Shown: one piece after another, positions 19,404 to 28,578 of the stretch
Position numbering within the stretch: the first letter of the stretch is position 1
How the letters are laid out: each line of letters begins with the position of its first letter
Assembly: GCF_001713475.1 (NCBI RefSeq)
Contig: NZ_CP016499.1
Location: 1,860,001-1,924,000 of the forward strand
Reading direction: 5' to 3'
DNA length: 64,000 nucleotides
Origin: Agrobacterium sp. RAC06
Lineage (GTDB): Bacteria; Pseudomonadota; Alphaproteobacteria; Rhizobiales; Rhizobiaceae
The notes under the pieces: model-generated
The model's input: the letters and a program-made list of their open reading frames with translations, nothing else
Told to the model about the DNA's origin: nothing
The model's database searches: none
Program-made: the position numbers and the translations under genes

Positions 19404-20432
19404 TCAGGCTGCGAGATCGAGGACGATACGACCGTCGATCTTGCCTTCTTTCATGCGGTCGAAAATCGCGTTGATGTTCTCCAGCTTGTCCCAGCTGAAA
19501 TGGGAGGCGACCTTGCCTTCGCCAGCAAACTGCAGGCTCTCCTCGAGATCCTGACGCGTGCCGACGATCGAGCCACGCACGGTGATGCGCTTCAGCACCG
19601 TCTCGAAGACCGGCAGCGAGATGAAGCCGGGCGGCAGACCGACCAGCGCCATGGTGCCCTTGGAGCGCAGGAAGCCATAGGCCTGCTCCATGGCCTTGGG
19701 CGAAACCGCCGTGACGAGCGCGCCATGCACCCCGCCGGTCGCCTTCTGCACTTGTTCGATCGCATCTGCCGCCGTGCCGTTCACGACGACATCGGCGCCG
19801 AGATCCTTGGCAAGCTTCAGCTTGTCCTCGAAAATGTCGGCGGCGACCACGTGCATGCCCATGGCCTTGGCATATTGCACGGCCATGTGGCCGAGGCCGC
19901 CGATGCCCGAAATGACGACCCATTCACCGGGCTTGACCTCAGTTTCCTTCAGGCCCTTGTAGACGGTGACACCGGCGCAGAGAATGGGAGCGGCGGCGCC
20001 AAATTCGAGATTGTCCGGCAGGCGACCGACATAATCCGGGTCCGCCAGACCATACTGGGCGAAGGTGCCATTGACGGAATAACCGGTATTCTGCTGACTG
20101 CCGCAGAGCGTTTCCCAGCCGGTGCGGCACGGCGAGCAGCAGCCGCAGGCGGTGTGAAGCCACGGCACGCCGATCCGGTCGCCTTCCTTGATGCGCGAGA
20201 CGCCGGAGCCGAGCTTCGCAACATAGCCGACACCTTCATGGCCGGGAATGAAGGGCGGGTTGGGCTTGACCGGCCAGTCGCCATTGGCGGCATGCAAGTC
20301 GGTGTGGCAAACGCCCGTCGCCTCGTATTTCACCAGGATCTGGCCAGGGCCCGGATCCGGGATGGGCATTTCCTCGATCACCAACGGCTTGCCGAATTCG
20401 CGGACCACCGCAGCCTTCATCATCGATGCCAT
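19404..20432 (-). CDS. adhP: Zinc-dependent alcohol dehydrogenase
   Basis: A 342-residue medium-chain dehydrogenase/reductase that interconverts primary alcohols and aldehydes with NAD. Catalytic zinc ligands appear in GVCHTDLHA and the GHEGVG motif. The structural-zinc lobe has the four-Cys array ACGCCSPCRTGWETLC, and the NAD-binding fold has GIGGLGHMAVQYAKAMG. It is close to AdhP/AdhA of Rhizobiaceae. ATG 20432 follows GAGGGAGATTGAC. It lies downstream of the dienelactone-hydrolase-like gene on the same strand but is separated by a very strong hairpin, so it is likely transcribed on its own. Confidence 0.92.
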   Translation of the reverse strand: MASMMKAAVVREFGKPLVIEEMPIPDPGPGQILVKYEATGVCHTDLHAANGDWPVKPNPPFIPGHEGVGYVAKLGSGVSRIKEGDRIGVPWLHTACGCCSPCRTGWETLCGSQQNTGYSVNGTFAQYGLADPDYVGRLPDNLEFGAAAPILCAGVTVYKGLKETEVKPGEWVVISGIGGLGHMAVQYAKAMGMHVVAADIFEDKLKLAKDLGADVVVNGTAADAIEQVQKATGGVHGALVTAVSPKAMEQAYGFLRSKGTMALVGLPPGFISLPVFETVLKRITVRGSIVGTRQDLEESLQFAGEGKVASHFSWDKLENINAIFDRMKEGKIDGRIVLDLAA

Positions 20433-20555
20433 GTCAATCTCCCTCGCTTGATTGCGCGCGGCGCGTGTGCCGGCGAATTGAGGGCAAGCTAGGCGCAGGA
20501 GAGGTGAAGCGGTTTGATCGGTGTCAAAGGCAGGGAGATTTCATCGAAATGTCAT

Positions 20556-20588
20556 GGATGGGGGGGAGCGCGACGCTCCCCCCCATCC
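20556..20588 (-). terminator. Very stable hairpin after the dienelactone hydrolase gene
   Basis: GGATGGGGGGGAGCG-CGA-CGCTCCCCCCCATCC is a perfect 15-bp stem with a 3-base loop, two bases past the stop of the upstream minus-strand gene. The T-run is poor but the stem is exceptionally strong. Confidence 0.85.
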
Positions 20589-20590
20589 GA

Positions 20591-21466
20591 TCAGGCAAGG
20601 TTCTTCTTGAGGAACTCGATAGTGCGCGACCAGGCAAGGTCTGCGGCGGCCTTGTCGTAGCGGGCAGACGAGGTGTCGTTGTTGAAGGCGTGGTTGACGC
20701 CCTCATACATGTGCAGCTCGTAGGTCTTGCCGTTGGCGTCGAGTGCCGCCTTGTAGGCGTCGATGCCGGCATTGATGCGATCGTCGAGGCTCGCATAGTG
20801 CAACATCAGCGGCGCCTTGATCGCAGGCACCTGATCGGCAGGGGCCTGCGAGCCGTAATAGGCGACGCCGGCGCCAAGCTCCGGAGAGGCGACCGCCATG
20901 CGGTTGACCATGCCGCCGCCCCAGCAGAAGCCGATCGCGCCGACCTTGCCATTGGTCTTCTCATGGCCTGCGAGGAAGGCGCGTGTTGCCTCGCCGTTGG
21001 CCGTGGCACCGGCCATGTCCAGCGACTGGAACATGTTGCGCGCCTCGTCCTCATTGGCGGGCGTGCCGCCATTGGGCGACAGGAAATCGGGGGCGAGTGC
21101 GACGAAACCTTCGAGTGCCATGCGGCGGGCGACATCGCGGATGTGCGGGTTGAGGCCACGGTTTTCGTGGATGACGATCACTGCGGGCAGCCGGTCGGCG
21201 GCATCCTTCGGGATCGCCAGATATCCCTTCATCTCGCCGGATGCGCCGGGATAGGTCACGTCCGACACGTCGAGCCGCGCGTCGGTCTCCTCGACCATGG
21301 CGGCATTTGCCTGATTGGCGGCAAGCATGGGCATGATGGCAGCGGCGGCGGCACCGGAGCCGGCGAGCGCCGTCAGCTTCTGCATGAAGCCTCGGCGATC
21401 GAGGGTCAGGTGGGTGTATTCGTCATAGGCATCGATCATACCTTGCGTGATTTCGGGCTTCGACAT
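20591..21466 (-). CDS. Dienelactone-hydrolase family protein with a Tat-like leader
   Basis: A 291-residue alpha/beta hydrolase. The DLH nucleophile is Cys in GAIGFCWGGGMVNRM, with an HENRG motif and a late His (GVNHAFNND). Residues 24-31 read DRRGFMQKL, a twin-arginine motif, followed by a hydrophobic Ala-rich stretch ending ANQANAAM, so export by the Tat pathway is likely. ATG 21466 is favoured by GAGGAGAG; the longer frame to 21583 lacks a site. The substrate is unknown; homologues are annotated carboxymethylenebutenolidase. Confidence 0.88.
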   Translation of the reverse strand: MSKPEITQGMIDAYDEYTHLTLDRRGFMQKLTALAGSGAAAAAIMPMLAANQANAAMVEETDARLDVSDVTYPGASGEMKGYLAIPKDAADRLPAVIVIHENRGLNPHIRDVARRMALEGFVALAPDFLSPNGGTPANEDEARNMFQSLDMAGATANGEATRAFLAGHEKTNGKVGAIGFCWGGGMVNRMAVASPELGAGVAYYGSQAPADQVPAIKAPLMLHYASLDDRINAGIDAYKAALDANGKTYELHMYEGVNHAFNNDTSSARYDKAAADLAWSRTIEFLKKNLA

Positions 21467-21557
21467 GACACTCTCCTCGGGGGATGGATGGGATGCCACG
21501 CCAAGATAGGGCCGAGGCACGGAGCGCCCAGACACGTTGCCGTGAAGGGTGAAGTCG

Positions 21558-21971
21558 TCAGCTGGTGGCCATCCAGACGACAAGCCAGAGCCACATCAAG
21601 AATAGCGTCGCGAACCCGACCATGAAGAACAGGCGGCGCAGCGGCAGATTGCCGATCAGCTGCATTGCGGCCTGAACGTAACGTGCTGCGACGAAGATCC
21701 AGGCGAGAACAACGGCAACGATATTGTCGGCCTCGGTGATGAAGAGCAGCACCGAGAGTGCATAGAACAGGACCGGCAGCTCGAACTGGTTGGCGATTGT
21801 CCTGTTCACCACCCTGCTTTCCTCTGGTTCGGCCAGGTTCTCGCGGAAGGCGATGCGCTCGACCTTGCCCGAACGGACGACCGAGGCGCGGCGCATGACC
21901 AGCAGGGCATAGAGGCAGAAGACGAGGAAGGCATGGGCCATCAGCGGCCAGAACATCTCAAAACCGGTCAT
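21558..21971 (-). CDS. MAPEG-family membrane protein
   Basis: A 137-residue integral membrane protein with four predicted helices. It fits the MAPEG superfamily (membrane-associated proteins in eicosanoid and glutathione metabolism) through ENLAEPEESRVVNRTIANQFELP and the ARYVQAAMQ stretch near residue 94. Bacterial members are of largely unknown role; glutathione-linked activity is possible but not shown. It is on the same strand as guaB and the hypothetical membrane gene, 36 bases downstream of the latter. Confidence 0.82.
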   Translation of the reverse strand: MTGFEMFWPLMAHAFLVFCLYALLVMRRASVVRSGKVERIAFRENLAEPEESRVVNRTIANQFELPVLFYALSVLLFITEADNIVAVVLAWIFVAARYVQAAMQLIGNLPLRRLFFMVGFATLFLMWLWLVVWMATS

Positions 21972-22007
21972 GGAAAATCACGTCCTTGAATTGATGCGGC
22001 GGAGGAA

Positions 22008-22577
22008 TCAGGGCTCGTTTGCGGGCTTCGGACCAAACGTCAGCCGCAGAATGAGGATGCCCGAAATGACGAGAGCGGCAAACTTCAGACGCGTGAGCCA
22101 GGAGATGGCTTCCGCAAAAAGGTCTGCGGTGCCCGGCGCGGGCATCGCGGGGGGAAAGAGCATCAGGCTCAGGATGTTTTCGGCATAGTCGACTGCCACA
22201 TAGGCCACGGGCAGAGCCGTCAGTGCCGGCAGCAGACGCTCGGCCGCGCGTCCGTAGAGGCTCGCACCCGGCGCGGCCTGTCGCATCAGCAGGAAGAGAA
22301 ACAGGCCAAGCACCGCCGGTAGCAGGAGGTCGGGACCAAGATGCATGGCGCGCAAGAGTTCGGCCGCTTCCGGCCTCGTCTCCAGAAGCGACTTCAGCGC
22401 AAGTAGCCCCTGCCCCGTGCTCTCGATATCCAGGTCGGGCATGGCCCGTCCGCCGGTCAATCCAGCGAACGGTCGTGCGAAGCCGATATGCATCCAGGCA
22501 AGCAGCCCGGCCGAGAGGACGCCGCTTGTCCAGAGCAGCGGCGCCCGGCGCGGTCCGGGTGTTCGTTCCAGGATCAC
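22008..22577 (-). CDS. Hypothetical four-helix membrane protein coupled to guaB
   Basis: A 189-residue protein of unknown function with hydrophobic segments near residues 14-30, 82-97, 113-130 and 165-182. Its GTG start overlaps the guaB stop as GTGA, so translation is coupled to guaB. No catalytic motif is recognised. The MAPEG gene follows on the same strand. Confidence 0.7.
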   Translation of the reverse strand: MILERTPGPRRAPLLWTSGVLSAGLLAWMHIGFARPFAGLTGGRAMPDLDIESTGQGLLALKSLLETRPEAAELLRAMHLGPDLLLPAVLGLFLFLLMRQAAPGASLYGRAAERLLPALTALPVAYVAVDYAENILSLMLFPPAMPAPGTADLFAEAISWLTRLKFAALVISGILILRLTFGPKPANEP

Positions 22578-24064
22578 GCGGCGCCCGGGTAGTTCGGGCT
22601 TTCGCGGGTGATGGTCACGCCATGCGGATGGCTTTCACGAAGGCCGGCACCGGAGATGCGCACAAAGGTCGCCTTTTCCTGGAAGTCCTTGATGTCCTTG
22701 CCGCCGACATAACCCATGGCGGCCTTCAGGCCACCGGCGAGCTGGTGCAGCACGGCCGAGACCGGGCCCTTGTAGGGCACCTGGCCTTCGATGCCTTCCG
22801 GCACGAGCTTCAGCGTGTCGCGCACTTCCGCCTGGAAGTAGCGGTCAGCCGAACCACGGGCCATGGCACCGACGGAGCCCATGCCGCGATAGGCCTTGAA
22901 CGAACGGCCCTGGTAGAGATAGACCTCGCCGGGGCTTTCATCCGTGCCGGCGAGCAGCGAGCCGACCATGACGGCCGAGGCGCCGGCGGCAATCGCCTTG
23001 GCGACATCGCCCGAGAACTTGATGCCACCGTCGGCGATGACCGGGATGTCGTGCTTGTTGCCTTCTTCGACGGCGGCCATGACAGCTGCGAGCTGCGGCA
23101 CGCCGACGCCGGCGACGACGCGCGTGGTGCAGATCGAGCCCGGGCCGATGCCGACCTTGATGCAATCTGCGCCGGCATCGATCAGCGCACGGGTGCCCTC
23201 GCTCGTGGCGACGTTGCCGGCGATGATGCGGATGGCGTTCGACATCTTCTTTACATGGGCAACGGCATCCAGGACCTTCTGACTATGGCCGTGGGCGGTA
23301 TCGACGACGATCACGTCGCAGCCGGCATCGATCAGGCGCTCGGCGCGCTCGACGCCATCATCACCGGTGGAGATGGCAGCGGCGACGCGCAGGCGGCCTT
23401 GCGCATCCTTGGCGGCATGCGGGTTGAGCTGCGACTTCTCGATATCCTTGACGGTGATCAGGCCAACGCAGCGGCCTTCATTGTCGATGACGAGGAGCTT
23501 CTCGATGCGGTGCGAATGCAGCAAGCGCTTGGCTTCCTGCTGATCGACACCGTCCTTGACCGTCACGAGGTTCTCGCGGGTCATCAGTTCGTAAATCTTC
23601 TGGCTCGGGTCAGACGCAAAGCGCACGTCGCGGTTGGTCAGGATGCCGACGAGGCGACCGGGGCGGCTTGCACCCTCGACAACCGGAATGCCGGAAATGC
23701 CGTGTGCGCCCATCAGCGCCTTGGCTTCCGCCAAAGTTGCCTCTGGGCCGATGGTCACCGGATTGACGACCATGCCGCTTTCGAACTTCTTGACCTGGCG
23801 GACTTCTTCAGCCTGCTCGGTGGGTGTCAGGTTGCGGTGGATGACGCCGATGCCGCCGGCCTGGGCCATGGCGATCGCCAGCCGGCTTTCGGTGACGGTA
23901 TCCATGGCGGAGGAGAGGATCGGAAGGGAGAGGTCGATATCCCGGGCAATCCGCGTCGCGATGTTGGTCTGCCCCGGCATCACTTCGGAGTGCCCCGGCT
24001 GCAGGAGGACGTCGTCAAAGGTGAGCGCTTCTGCGCCAGTTGCCGACATTACGATGCGTGCCAT
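22574..24064 (-). CDS. guaB: Inosine-5'-monophosphate dehydrogenase
   Basis: Oxidises IMP to XMP with NAD, the committed step of GMP synthesis. The 496-residue protein has the N-terminal barrel part [14 protein letters not shown], two CBS domains (about residues 95-210), the catalytic Cys loop [15 protein letters not shown], and the flap region [10 protein letters not shown]. The ATG at 24064 follows GAAGGAATTGGC; the frame extends upstream to 24175 without a ribosome site. The divergent gene is the ATPase zeta subunit. Confidence 0.96.
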   Translation of the reverse strand: MARIVMSATGAEALTFDDVLLQPGHSEVMPGQTNIATRIARDIDLSLPILSSAMDTVTESRLAIAMAQAGGIGVIHRNLTPTEQAEEVRQVKKFESGMVVNPVTIGPEATLAEAKALMGAHGISGIPVVEGASRPGRLVGILTNRDVRFASDPSQKIYELMTRENLVTVKDGVDQQEAKRLLHSHRIEKLLVIDNEGRCVGLITVKDIEKSQLNPHAAKDAQGRLRVAAAISTGDDGVERAERLIDAGCDVIVVDTAHGHSQKVLDAVAHVKKMSNAIRIIAGNVATSEGTRALIDAGADCIKVGIGPGSICTTRVVAGVGVPQLAAVMAAVEEGNKHDIPVIADGGIKFSGDVAKAIAAGASAVMVGSLLAGTDESPGEVYLYQGRSFKAYRGMGSVGAMARGSADRYFQAEVRDTLKLVPEGIEGQVPYKGPVSAVLHQLAGGLKAAMGYVGGKDIKDFQEKATFVRISGAGLRESHPHGVTITRESPNYPGAA

Positions 24065-24365
24065 TGCCAATTCCTTCGTTTGAATAGGCAGAATCCGGCC
24101 GGAAAACGAGAAATCCCGTTCGGTCGCTTCTGCATGAAATGCTTGGAAGTTGGCGAGGGCTGGTAACACGTTCATGACAGGAAAGGAATAGCAAAAGCTG
24201 GCAAAGTTCCCAGGTCGCGGATCGAGGCTTCGCCAATACAGAAAAATCCGCGATCGTTAGAATTGTATCGACCCGCTACACGGTCCTTGAAGCCCTTGCT
24301 TATATAACGGGTCTGCTCTCGGGGCTGGGGGCACAACCAAGAACAAGAAGACCAGGGGATCGACA
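24065..24365. promoter_or_regulatory. Divergent promoter region between guaB and the zeta-subunit gene
   Basis: About 300 bases without a gene. It must hold the promoters of both divergent genes; TATATAA near 24300 is the most likely -10-like element for the plus-strand gene. No purine riboswitch or recognisable operator was seen. Confidence 0.4.
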
Positions 24366-24677
24366 ATGACTGCATTGAAGAAGCGTGCTCAGGCACTCGA
24401 AAACCAGTTCGCCCGCCAGGCGGAAATCCAGTTCAAGGCCCGCGTGCGCGGCAGCAAGATGGTCGGCCGATGGGCTGCCTATACGATGGGGCTCGACGAT
24501 GTCGAAGCCTATGCGCGCACCGTTGCCGTCAAGCAGGTCGTGGAGCCGCATCGGCTGCTTGAGCAGTTGCGCCAGGACTTTTCCTCGGCAGGTGTCGTTG
24601 TGAGCGATGCCGACCTCGACAGCCGCATCCATCAGTTCATCGAGCAGGCCACCGACGAAATCTTCGCCGGTCAGTAA
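24366..24677 (+). CDS. F1-ATPase inhibitor zeta subunit (DUF1476)
   Basis: A 103-residue helical protein of the DUF1476 family, which in Paracoccus and other alphaproteobacteria is the zeta subunit that binds F1 and blocks ATP hydrolysis. The N-terminal inhibitory helix reads ALKKRAQALENQFARQAEIQ, followed by KARVRGSKMVGRWAAYTMG. It is usually encoded away from the atp operon, as here. The SD is AGGGGAT. A strong terminator follows within 15 bases. Confidence 0.88.
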   Translation: MTALKKRAQALENQFARQAEIQFKARVRGSKMVGRWAAYTMGLDDVEAYARTVAVKQVVEPHRLLEQLRQDFSSAGVVVSDADLDSRIHQFIEQATDEIFAGQ

Positions 24678-24690
24678 ACCTCAGAATAAA

Positions 24691-24714
24691 GGGGCCGCAC
24701 CTCGGCGCGGCCCC
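24691..24714. terminator. Terminator between the zeta gene and the MBL gene
   Basis: GGGGCCGC / GCGGCCCC forms an 8-bp GC stem with an 8-base loop in the 46-base gap between convergent genes. The upstream AATAAA gives T residues for the minus strand. Confidence 0.85.
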
Positions 24715-24723
24715 TGATCAGGC

Positions 24724-25713
24724 TCAGATATCGAACTGGTAGGCCTTCGGCACGTAGCGATAGCCCTGGTCGACCTTCTCGACGAAACCGACGGCCGGGA
24801 ACGGCATGTGGTAGCCGAGGAAAGCGAGCTTGTCGGTCGCCAGCATGTCGAAGACCTTGGCACGGGTCGCGGCGGCTGCGGCCTTGTCCATGTCGAAGCG
24901 GACTTCCCAATCCGGACGCTGCAGCGAGAGGACGAAGTGGTTCGCGGTGTCGGCCGTTAGAACCAGCTGGCGACCTTCCGACTCCAGGCGGTAGATCATG
25001 TGGCCCGGCGAATGGCCGAATGCCGCCATGCCGGTAATCCCGGAGACCACTTCGCCACCGTCGCCGATGAAGGTCATCTTTTCGGCCATCGGCTGGACAT
25101 TGGCGAGCACACCCTTGTGGCCGTTCTCGGCCGGTGTTCCGACGCGGGCCGGATCGGCCCAGAAGTCATATTCGGCCTGGCCCGTCACATAACGCGCATT
25201 TGGGAAGGTCGGCTGGCCACCTTCCATCAAACCGCCGATATGGTCGCCATGCATATGGGTGAGCACTACCGTCGTCACATCTTCGCGCTTGTAGCCGGCG
25301 GCCGTCAGGCCTTCAACCAGGCGACCGAGGCCGTTTGCACGTCCGCCCTCACCGAGACCGGTGTCGAACAGGATCACGTCGGAAGCGGTATTGACCAGCA
25401 CCGGGGCGAAGCTGTTGACGAACTTGTCGGAGGGCAGGAAGTTTGCCTCGAGCAGCGCGCCCACGGTTTCCGGCGACTGGTTGGTGCCGAAGGTTTCCTG
25501 CGGATTTTCCGAGGGGCGCGCGCCATCCTTGACCACCACGACCTCGAACTTGCCGACATTGAAGCGGTGCGTTTCCGGCGGCATTGCATGGTCGATATTC
25601 ATCGAGGTCTCCGCACCCGACTGCTGCGCCACAGCAGCACGCGTCATGATCAAGGGAGCCGCCAGTGCTACACCGGCACCGCCGAGCAGCATACGTCTTT
25701 TCATAGAAATCAT
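24724..25713 (-). CDS. Exported metallo-beta-lactamase-fold hydrolase
   Basis: A 329-residue MBL-fold enzyme. The zinc motif THMHGDHIGG is near residue 135, and further ligands lie in FGHSPGHM and ADTANH. The N-terminus (MISMKRRMLLGGAGVALAAP) is a signal peptide with paired arginines, so it is probably periplasmic. The start has GAGGAGATTGCG upstream. MBL proteins of this layout are often annotated as lactonase- or glyoxalase-II-like; the substrate is not evident. It is divergent from a DHA2 efflux gene. Confidence 0.85.
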   Translation of the reverse strand: MISMKRRMLLGGAGVALAAPLIMTRAAVAQQSGAETSMNIDHAMPPETHRFNVGKFEVVVVKDGARPSENPQETFGTNQSPETVGALLEANFLPSDKFVNSFAPVLVNTASDVILFDTGLGEGGRANGLGRLVEGLTAAGYKREDVTTVVLTHMHGDHIGGLMEGGQPTFPNARYVTGQAEYDFWADPARVGTPAENGHKGVLANVQPMAEKMTFIGDGGEVVSGITGMAAFGHSPGHMIYRLESEGRQLVLTADTANHFVLSLQRPDWEVRFDMDKAAAAATRAKVFDMLATDKLAFLGYHMPFPAVGFVEKVDQGYRYVPKAYQFDI

Positions 25714-25941
25714 CGCAATCTCCTCAAACAAATTTCGCCTAGGCCCTGCGCAGGCTCACCACGACATAGGGGAAAGGCGGGCGGCGGGTAGCGGCCTCAC
25801 ACCATCGTGATGCTTTCTGATCCAGACGACGGGAACCTCGCTTCCTTGGGGGTCCGTTTCGCTGGCGATCGGCGGTTTCAACCCGGGCTTGTCTGCGCTA
25901 TGTGACGCTTAAGACCGGCCGCAGTCGCGGCATCTTCCGGA

Positions 25942-27354
25942 ATGCCGATGAATCGCATCACACCGCTTATTCTCGCCGTAGCCCTGTTCATGGAACAGAT
26001 GGACTCGACCGTGATCGCCACGGCCCTTCCGACGATCGCGGCCGATCTCGGCGTGGGGCCGATCACGCTGAAGCTCGCACTCACCTCCTATATGGTGGCG
26101 CTTGCGATCTTTATTCCCGCGAGCGGCTGGATGGCGGATCGTTACGGCGCCAAGCGGGTGTTCCGGGCGGCGATTGTCGTCTTCATGCTCGGTTCGCTGT
26201 TCTGCGCCATCTCCGATTCGCTTCTTACCTTCGTTTCTGCCCGCTTCCTGCAGGGTATGGGCGGGGCAATGATGACGCCGGTCGGACGTCTCGTTCTCTT
26301 GCGCACCACGAAGAAGAGCGAACTGGTCTCCGCAATGGCGCTGCTGACCATTCCCGGCCTGCTTGGCCCGATCACCGGGCCGCCGGTCGGCGGGTTCATC
26401 ACGACATTCTTCAGCTGGCACTGGATCTTCCTGATCAATCTCCCGATCGGTCTCCTCGGCCTCTGGCTGTCCAGCGTCTACCTTCCCGAGATCGAGCCGG
26501 TCGAGACGGCGCGGATCGACTGGAAGGGCTTTCTCCTGAGTGCGGTGGCGGCATCCGGACTGGTCTTCGGCCTTTCGGTGATGAGCCTGCCGGCTTTGCC
26601 CGTCTGGGTCGGTGCTGCCGCAACCTTGATCGGCATCTTGTCGATGATCCTCTACGTGCTGCATGCCCGGCGACATCCCGCACCAATTTTGAACCTCACC
26701 CTCTTTGCCAACAGGAGCTTCCGCGCCTCGATCGTCGGCGGCACGCTGTTCCGGATCGCCGCCGGCGCCACGCCTTTCCTGCTGCCGCTGATGCTGCAAC
26801 TTGGCTTCGGCATGACCGCCTTCGAATCCGGCATGATCACCTTCATTGCCGCCGTCGGAGCGATCACCACCAAGTTCATCGCAAGACGTGCCTTTGCCGC
26901 TCTGGGCTTTCGCAATGTGCTGATCATGGCCGGCATATTCGGCGCGCTGACGACGGCTGCCAATGCGCTGTTCACACCGGCGACACCTGTTCTTCTGATC
27001 ATGGCGATCCTGCTTGTCGGCGGTTTCTGCCGCTCGTTCTTCTTCACAGGAGTGAACACTCTTGGCTATGCGGAGATCGAGGATCGCGCCGCCTCCCAGG
27101 CGACCTCGCTTACCTCCGTGCTGCAGCAGGTGAGCCTGGCGCTCGGCGTCGCCGCCGCTGCCTCGATCCTCGAGGCCAGCACGCGGATGTCCGGCGAGGG
27201 CCTGTCGCTCGGTGATTTCCACCTGGCGTTTGCGATTGTCGCGGGTCTTTCGCTGTTTGCGGTCGTCCCCTTCTTCGGCCTGCCACGCGATGTCGGCTCG
27301 GCCGTCTCCGGCTACCGGCGGGCAAGCGAAGACGAGACGATCAACGTCAAGTGA
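25942..27354 (+). CDS. DHA2-family MFS drug:proton antiporter
   Basis: A 470-residue inner-membrane transporter with about fourteen hydrophobic helices. Motif A appears as GWMADRYGAKRVFRA; the N-terminal FMEQMDSTVIATALPTIAADLG is the DHA2 (EmrB/QacA/HsrA) signature, and GPPVGGFITTFFSWHWIFLIN is motif C. It should export hydrophobic compounds using the proton gradient. No EmrA-like partner is adjacent. Its stop abuts the stop of the convergent VOC gene with no spacer. Confidence 0.92.
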   Translation: MPMNRITPLILAVALFMEQMDSTVIATALPTIAADLGVGPITLKLALTSYMVALAIFIPASGWMADRYGAKRVFRAAIVVFMLGSLFCAISDSLLTFVSARFLQGMGGAMMTPVGRLVLLRTTKKSELVSAMALLTIPGLLGPITGPPVGGFITTFFSWHWIFLINLPIGLLGLWLSSVYLPEIEPVETARIDWKGFLLSAVAASGLVFGLSVMSLPALPVWVGAAATLIGILSMILYVLHARRHPAPILNLTLFANRSFRASIVGGTLFRIAAGATPFLLPLMLQLGFGMTAFESGMITFIAAVGAITTKFIARRAFAALGFRNVLIMAGIFGALTTAANALFTPATPVLLIMAILLVGGFCRSFFFTGVNTLGYAEIEDRAASQATSLTSVLQQVSLALGVAAAASILEASTRMSGEGLSLGDFHLAFAIVAGLSLFAVVPFFGLPRDVGSAVSGYRRASEDETINVK

Positions 27355-27738
27355 CTATTCCGGTCGCTCGCAAAGCGCCGAAAGCTTGTTGCCGTCGGGA
27401 TCCCGGACGTAACAGGCATAGAAATTGGGGTGAAAGTGGCGAATGCCGGGGGCGCCGTCGTCCGTGCCGCCATGGGCGATTGCTGCGGCATGGAACGCAT
27501 CGACTGCCGCGCGCGAAGACGCCTCGAAGGCCGGCATGGAGCCATTGCCCACCGTTGCCGCGCGGCGATCGAAGGGATGATTGATCCAGAACCGGCAGCG
27601 GCTATCGCCGGCGGTGGCATAACCCGCCTCGTTCTCGTCCGTTTCACGGCGCTCGATGCCGAGCGTCGCCAGGACAGCATCATAGAAGCGGATGGCGCCG
27701 GTCAGATCGTTGATGCCGACGGTGATGTAAGTAAACAT
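27355..27738 (-). CDS. VOC-family (glyoxalase-like) protein
   Basis: A 127-residue vicinal-oxygen-chelate fold protein: MFTYITVGINDLTGAIRFYDA at the N-terminus and YACYVRDPDGNKLSALC at the C-terminus, the usual paired beta-alpha-beta-beta-beta layout. Members bind a metal and act on small molecules or give antibiotic resistance; the role here is unknown. The internal ATG at 27738 is chosen because the upstream part of the frame overlaps rlmE and lacks homology. Confidence 0.82.
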   Translation of the reverse strand: MFTYITVGINDLTGAIRFYDAVLATLGIERRETDENEAGYATAGDSRCRFWINHPFDRRAATVGNGSMPAFEASSRAAVDAFHAAAIAHGGTDDGAPGIRHFHPNFYACYVRDPDGNKLSALCERPE

Positions 27739-27793
27739 GACAGATGCCCCTCCGCTTGGCCCAGGCTTAAGACACCGCGCTTCCACCTTGACC

Positions 27794-28576
27794 TCAGTCC
27801 TGATCCAGATCCTCGGTGGCGGGCATATCTTCGCGCGGATCGCGGGCGAAACCTTCCTCGTCGAGTTCGACAACGCCTGGGCCATTGCGGCCCTTGAAGC
27901 CCTTGGCGAGCAGGAACATCTCGACCGATTCCTGGCGCGACGAGGCTGGCTTGATATGCAGGACCTGGCGAAAATTCTGCTTCAACATGTTGAGCAGATC
28001 CTTTTCCGTGCCGCCCTGGAAGGTCTTGGCGAGAAAATGGCCGCCTTCCGCCAGAACCTCGACGGCAAAGTGTGCCGCCACTTCGCACAGATGCATGGTG
28101 CGAATATGGTCGGTCTTCTGGTGGCCGGTGGTGGGGGCTGCCATGTCCGACAGGACCAGGTTCGGCGTGCCACCGACGGCCTCGATCAGCTGGCGGGGTG
28201 CATCCGGATCAAGGAAGTCGAGCTGCAGGATCTTCACGCCCGGAATCTGCGCCATTTCCAGGAAATCGATCGCGGCGACGCGGATATCGTCGTCGGTGGA
28301 ATCGGTGACCTTGGCGGCGATCTGCGACCAGCTTCCGGGGGCCGCACCTAAGTCGATGATGCGCTTGGCGCCCTTCAGCACCTGATGCTTCTCGTCGATC
28401 TCCAGCAGCTTGAAGGCGGCACGGGCGCGATAGCCCTCGAGCTTGGCCCGCTGGACATAGGGATCATTGATATGCCGCTCGAGCCAGCGTCTGGACGAGG
28501 CCTTGAGCTTGCCCTTCTTGACCTTCTGGCCGAGCTTGCGGCCCGTGCGGTTGCCGCCGATGGGTGGTTTCGCCAT
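27794..28576 (-). CDS. rlmE: 23S rRNA (uridine2552-2'-O)-methyltransferase
   Basis: The FtsJ/RrmJ methyltransferase that 2'-O-methylates U2552 of 23S rRNA, 260 residues. It has a Lys/Arg-rich N-terminus, [13 protein letters not shown], the SAM motif [12 protein letters not shown] near residue 80, and the catalytic DMAAPTTGH region with later Lys and Glu of the K-D-K-E tetrad. ATG 28576 lies two bases beyond the ppx stop, so the two genes are coupled. Confidence 0.95.
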   Translation of the reverse strand: MAKPPIGGNRTGRKLGQKVKKGKLKASSRRWLERHINDPYVQRAKLEGYRARAAFKLLEIDEKHQVLKGAKRIIDLGAAPGSWSQIAAKVTDSTDDDIRVAAIDFLEMAQIPGVKILQLDFLDPDAPRQLIEAVGGTPNLVLSDMAAPTTGHQKTDHIRTMHLCEVAAHFAVEVLAEGGHFLAKTFQGGTEKDLLNMLKQNFRQVLHIKPASSRQESVEMFLLAKGFKGRNGPGVVELDEEGFARDPREDMPATEDLDQD

Positions 28577-28578
28577 GG

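Noticed and set aside
22223..24166. Plus-strand frame of 647 codons opposite guaB
   Set aside because: guaB on the minus strand has every IMP dehydrogenase signature; the opposite frame is rich in Asp, His and Gly repeats typical of antisense shadows.
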